DNA of 8,611 nucleotides, taken from NCBI GenBank assembly GCA_003219395.1, contig QHOR01000193.1, positions 1-8,611 on the forward strand, given 5' to 3'. Position 1 is the first letter of the stretch. Every line of letters starts with the position of its first letter. The stretch comes from Verrucomicrobiota bacterium (lineage in GTDB: Bacteria > Verrucomicrobiota > Verrucomicrobiia > Chthoniobacterales > UBA10450). The translations under genes and the position numbers were made by a program. Positions 5,725 through 8,611 of this stretch are shown in pieces. The notes beneath the pieces are model-generated. The model worked only from the letters and a program-made list of their open reading frames with translations, was not told the origin of the DNA and did no database searches.

Positions 5725-6601
5725 ATGACGACTAACAGCTCAGAAATTTACACCTTGGGGCATTCCCCGGACCCCGATGACGCGTTCATGTTTTACGCAA
5801 TGGCGCAGAACAAGATCGACTTGCGCGGATATCGGTTCGAGCATCGACTGGAAGATATTCAGACGTTGAACGAGCGGGTGCTTCGAGGCGAACTGCACAT
5901 TTCCGCGATCTCGATCCATGCCTATGCGCACGTCGGAAGTAAATATGCGCTGCTGCCCTGCGGAGCCAGTATGGGCGACGGCTACGGGCCGATAATTGTT
6001 GGGAATCGGCGAATCGGCGAATCGGCGAATCGGCGAGATCAAGGAGCGGCAGTCTCCAGTCCGCCGAGCGCTGACTCTGCCGCGCGCGAGCTCTTAGCAG
6101 GCAAGAAGGTCGCCGTGCCGGGCAAAATGACCAGTGCATTTCTTGCGCTACAACTTTTTCTTGGGGAGTTCGATTACGTTGTAGTGCCGTTCGACGAAAT
6201 TTTCGACGCGGTCCGCACCGGGCGAGTGATATGAAAAATCAGGGTTCGAGAAAATTGTCGATCTTGGCCGATGGTGGAAAGCGCAAACTGGGTTGCCGCT
6301 GCCCCTTGGCGGAAATGTCGTGCGTAAGGACATTCCAAAGCCGGTACGCCACGATCTCAGCGAGATCATTCGCGAAAGTATCGAGTATGGTCTGGCGCAT
6401 CGGGATGAGGCGGTGCGACATTCCCTCGCCTACGCGCGCGACATGGACGCGAAGCTCGCCGGTAAGTTTATCGGCATGTATGTGAACGAATTTACTCGCG
6501 ACTACGGACACGTGGGTCGCCACGCTATCGAGAGATTTCTGGCCGAGGCGCATAACAAAGGCTACATCGACGCCCCCGTTGAAGTGGAATTCGTTGAATG
6601 A
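5725..6601 (+). pseudogene. mqnD: 1,4-dihydroxy-6-naphthoate synthase, disrupted by an internal deletion and frameshift
   Basis: MqnD turns cyclic dehypoxanthinylfutalosine into 1,4-dihydroxy-6-naphthoate in the futalosine route to menaquinone. The first part (5725-6234, 169 codons) shows family motifs: LGHSPDPDDAFMFYA (11-25), AISIHAYAHV (61-70), GASMGDGYGPI (80-90), VAVPGKMTSAFLAL (129-142) and PFDEIFDAVRTGRV (155-168). It then stops at TGA 6232-6234. The rest of the protein continues in another frame from TAT 6230 (YEKSGFEKIVDLGRWW, then LPLPLGGNVVRKDIP, to VEFVE) and ends at TGA 6599-6601. Family members have about 12 residues between RV and YE, of the form DAGLIIHEGQLT, including a histidine proposed as catalytic. 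Here one base stands in their place, so about 35 nt are missing. Residues about 94-120 are an insertion containing an octamer array. The start ATG 5725 is the only one after an in-frame TGA at 5692. An assembly error is possible; as written, no full enzyme can be made. Confidence 0.85.
6004..6035. repeat. Four exact tandem copies of AATCGGCG inside mqnD
   Basis: The 8-bp unit AATCGGCG occurs four times without change (6004-6011, 6012-6019, 6020-6027, 6028-6035). Because 8 is not a multiple of three, each copy is read in a different frame, giving the odd peptide NRRIGESANRR. It opens an in-frame insertion of about 26 residues relative to the family. GCGGCAG (6046-6052) and CTGCCGC (6077-6083) form an inverted repeat in the rest of that insertion. 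Confidence 0.95.
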
Positions 6602-6651
6602 CGGGCAGCTGTTTTGCGCAGTGGACAAACGGTAAGACGCGAAAATTTCAA

Positions 6652-6676
6652 CGGGCAGTTCTGCCCGGTTTTTTTT
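6652..6676 (+). terminator. Intrinsic terminator after mqnD
   Basis: CGGGCA (6652-6657) pairs with TGCCCG (6662-6667) around a GTTC loop, then one G and eight T residues. It lies 50 nt after the mqnD stop. The stem is short but the U-tract is good. ACGGGCAG also occurs at 6601-6608, so an alternative pairing with the same right arm is possible. Confidence 0.75.
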
Positions 6677-6858
6677 CTCTGTTTGGTATGTTTCGCGGGC
6701 AGATTAGCCAGGCTGCTGCAGCGGTGTTGTCGTGCCGAGGCTGGCGAAGCGCATGAAGGGGCTAGGGCGTTCAGAATGTTCGTGGCGCACCCGCAGATGG
6801 CTGCGCAAGCGAAAACCTCTTGTGTGCGCACGGGTTCTCCGCCAGTTTCCGTCCTGTC

Positions 6859-7863
6859 ATGGCAGGGAACCGCAAGCTTGGTTGTGTTAGCATCTTCTTG
6901 TTCGTTGCACTCTGCGGCAGTCTGTTCGTTAACCTGGCGTTAATAGCCACGGTGTTTCAGCGTTTCGGTGGGATTCGAGAGCCCGAGCCAATCCCACGGT
7001 TCCGTGAAATTTTGCTTCAGCGGGGAGCACGCGCGACTGCGGACAAGATCGCGGTGATCACCATGCGCGGCCTGATCAGTTCATCGCTTCCCGGCAATGT
7101 CACCGATTCAATGGTTGATGACATGCGGGCTGCGCTACAGCAGGCGCGCGATGACAGCCGCGTCAAAGCTATCGTGCTTGAAATCGATTCGCCCGGCGGC
7201 GAGGTGACTGCTTCCGACGCGATCTACAGCGCCTTGGTCAAGGTGCGGGCTCGCAAACCAGTGGTCGTTTACATGGATTCATTGGCCGCATCGGGTGGCT
7301 ATTACGTTTCCTGCGGCGGCAAATTTCTAATGGCAAGCGAAACGACAATTACCGGCAGCATCGGTGTCATCATTCAAACGCTGAATTACGAGCAGCTCTT
7401 CAACAAGGTTGGACTCGCTTCAGTGGTTTTCAAAAGCGGCAAGTTCAAAGACATGTTGAACGGCGCGCGACCGATCACTCCGGAAGAGCGCGACCTTGTG
7501 CAGAGCTTTATCATGAAGACGTACGACAAGTTTCTCGGCATCGTTGCTAAAGAGAGAAATCTTCCAGCGGACATTTTGCGCAATACGATTGCTGACGGGC
7601 GAATCCTGTCGGGAAAGGACGCATTGGAACACAAGCTGATCGATGGCCTCGGTGAATTGGAAGACGCATTCGGAAAAGCGAAAGAACTCGGAAATGCGCC
7701 GGACGCCAAAGTCGTGAAATACGGGCCGCCGTTTAGTCTGAGCCGCTTCCTCCGGATATTTGGAGAGACCGATTCAAAAATTGAACTCCAACTCCCAAAG
7801 CAACTCGTTCCACAATTGGAGAGTGGTCGCGCATATTTCCTGCCGAGCTACTACGCGCCGTGA
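6859..7863 (+). CDS. sppA: Signal peptide peptidase SppA (S49 family, short form)
   Basis: SppA is a membrane-anchored serine/lysine protease that degrades signal peptides after their release. With ATG 6859 the protein has 334 residues, the length of the short single-domain type found in Bacillus. A membrane segment lies at about 9-31 (VSIFLFVALCGSLFVNLALI), with the catalytic domain on the outer side of the inner membrane. The strand KAIVLEIDSPGGEVTAS (about 103-119) precedes the nucleophile Ser145 in the SLAASGGYYVS motif. The general base Lys197 lies in SGKFKDM. Their 52-residue spacing equals that of B. subtilis SppA (Ser147/Lys199, from memory). GSIGVI (166-171) and the late DGRILSGKDALEHKLIDGLG block (about 246-265) are family features. 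A TTG at 6820 would add 13 residues, but these look non-conserved and precede the natural basic n-region (NRK). No good Shine-Dalgarno precedes either start. It is followed on the same strand by a CPBP protease gene, 155 bp away. Confidence 0.92.
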   Translation: MAGNRKLGCVSIFLFVALCGSLFVNLALIATVFQRFGGIREPEPIPRFREILLQRGARATADKIAVITMRGLISSSLPGNVTDSMVDDMRAALQQARDDSRVKAIVLEIDSPGGEVTASDAIYSALVKVRARKPVVVYMDSLAASGGYYVSCGGKFLMASETTITGSIGVIIQTLNYEQLFNKVGLASVVFKSGKFKDMLNGARPITPEERDLVQSFIMKTYDKFLGIVAKERNLPADILRNTIADGRILSGKDALEHKLIDGLGELEDAFGKAKELGNAPDAKVVKYGPPFSLSRFLRIFGETDSKIELQLPKQLVPQLESGRAYFLPSYYAP

Positions 7864-7943
7864 GGATCTGGAAATATGGTGAACTCTGTCTGCTTTGTTA
7901 CTCTTACTTATTCTCCTGTTATGCTTGAGCAGTGTGGCAAAGC

Positions 7944-8003
7944 ATGAGCACGAGTATGGCACCGGCTAACACGGCGACGAGAAAGCGTTTGTCACTTCGT
8001 TAG
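7944..8003 (+). other. Short 19-codon ORF in frame with, and just upstream of, the CPBP gene
   Basis: ATG 7944 opens a 19-codon frame (MSTSMAPANTATRKRLSLR) ending at TAG 8001-8003. It is in the same frame as the CPBP gene, whose ATG lies five codons after that stop. It could be an upstream leader ORF, or the real N-terminus cut off by a nonsense codon. No Shine-Dalgarno sequence is evident, so it may be chance. Confidence 0.25.
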
Positions 8004-8018
8004 GAATTCCGCGACTAC

Positions 8019-8611
8019 ATGCAAGCCGGCAGTCTCTTCGCGGCATCGGGAGCCGTTTCCAGCGTTATTTGGGTCCTTCTTTTCGCGTTGTACATTGTCG
8101 CCAGCGCTTATGTTTATCTTTCGCTGATTTATCAGATCAGTACCCGAACTTGGAATGTCTTGGGTGCTGACGCGGCAACGCGAAGTTTTGGACTGCCCGA
8201 GGCAATACTGGCCGCATTGTTGATCCTTTTTCTGTTTTTGACTATTGGTGCATCGGTTTCACAGCCCTCGATCCAATTCAGCGCACGCAATCTCCTGGCA
8301 AATTTTCTGCTCACCGGTTGCGTCGTGCTCGTCATAGTCACATTCCTTCAGTTTCGCGGATTTGACGTCGGCTCGTTAGGTGGCTTTTTCACAATAGGTT
8401 TTGTCCGAACCTTGAGCACCGGAGCGGTCCTATTGTTTTTTGCTTATCCGTTGATCTTATTGTCTGACACCATTACGCAGCGGCTTTTCGGGGGCGGCTC
8501 AAGCAAGCAAAACATCGTCGAGTTCTTCAGCGGATCGCGCACCATTGAGCAGCGAATGATGATCATCGTTTTCGCTGTGGCAATCGCGCCGGTAGTTGAG
8601 GAATTTCTTTT
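8019..8611 (+). CDS. CPBP family intramembrane metalloprotease (CAAX protease/bacteriocin-processing type), N-terminal part
   Basis: The visible 197 residues are strongly hydrophobic, with membrane segments at about 12-38, 65-83, 93-110 and 126-150. A short amphipathic loop (KQNIVEFFSGSRTIEQRM) leads into another segment, IIVFAVAIAPVVEEFLF. That last piece, with Glu194-Glu195, is the start of the first active-site motif of CPBP/CAAX-type metalloproteases (EExxxR in the family). The window ends two residues later, so the Arg and the later FxxxH and His motifs cannot be checked. Members cleave or process membrane-linked peptides in the inner membrane; in bacteria the substrates are mostly unknown. 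ATG 8019 is the only start downstream of the in-frame TAG at 8001. AGGA at 8002-8005 is a weak, rather distant ribosome-binding candidate. The position after sppA suggests a shared theme of membrane proteolysis, but co-transcription is unproven. Confidence 0.83.
   Translation, partial: MQAGSLFAASGAVSSVIWVLLFALYIVASAYVYLSLIYQISTRTWNVLGADAATRSFGLPEAILAALLILFLFLTIGASVSQPSIQFSARNLLANFLLTGCVVLVIVTFLQFRGFDVGSLGGFFTIGFVRTLSTGAVLLFFAYPLILLSDTITQRLFGGGSSKQNIVEFFSGSRTIEQRMMIIVFAVAIAPVVEEFL

Noticed and set aside
6231..6485. ATG 6231 frame (84 codons) as a separate gene after the mqnD stop
   Set aside because: That frame has no family resemblance; the conserved MqnD C-terminal half is read in a different frame beginning at 6230.
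6614..6943. 109-codon open frame across the mqnD-sppA gap
   Set aside because: It runs through the terminator hairpin and into the sppA N-terminus in another frame; no family resemblance.
7921..7945. ATGCTT/AAGCAT inverted repeat after sppA as a terminator
   Set aside because: The stem is only 6 bp, the loop is 13 nt and no U-tract follows.

Overview
This window looks like chromosomal DNA from a Gram-negative soil or freshwater bacterium, most probably a verrucomicrobial (Spartobacteria/Chthoniobacterales-like) genome. The hints are a futalosine-pathway menaquinone gene (mqnD), a chromosomal-type ParB, a secreted protein built of NTAxG/NAVG repeats of the sort common in that phylum, and a moderate G+C content. 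No marker gene for taxonomy is present, so the placement is an inference.

Layout. The left half (1-3880) is on the minus strand and reads, in transcription order: parB (3880-2990), an exported M28 metallopeptidase resembling glutaminyl cyclase (2959-2051), an NAD(P)-binding beta-hydroxyacid dehydrogenase with an extra C-terminal tail (1900-809), and the folate-binding Fe-S protein gene ygfZ, cut off by the window start (681-1). A non-coding divergent region (3881-4240) separates this cluster from the plus-strand half. It carries a good sigma70-type promoter for a secreted 406-residue repeat protein (4241-5461), which ends at a strong intrinsic terminator. Then come a structured leader and mqnD (5725-6601), which is broken, followed by a second terminator, sppA (6859-7863), and the start of a CPBP/CAAX-type membrane protease gene (8019 to the window end).

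How the genes relate. The minus-strand genes may be co-transcribed but do different housekeeping jobs: chromosome segregation, periplasmic peptide processing, redox metabolism and Fe-S maintenance. SppA and the CPBP protease are both membrane proteases and sit next to each other. mqnD would supply a late step of menaquinone synthesis.

The points most worth a second look are these. (1) mqnD lacks about 12 codons around the family's HEGQ motif and changes reading frame there. (2) The same gene carries an in-frame insertion that begins with four exact copies of an 8-bp unit. (3) Two other places, the parB/M28 junction and the M28/dehydrogenase gap, also hold short arrays with an 8-bp period, which suggests a dispersed repeat process in this genome. 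(4) The NTAxG protein has a trimeric-adhesin-like head and a coiled coil but no visible membrane anchor. No rRNA, tRNA, CRISPR array, transposase or phage gene was seen.
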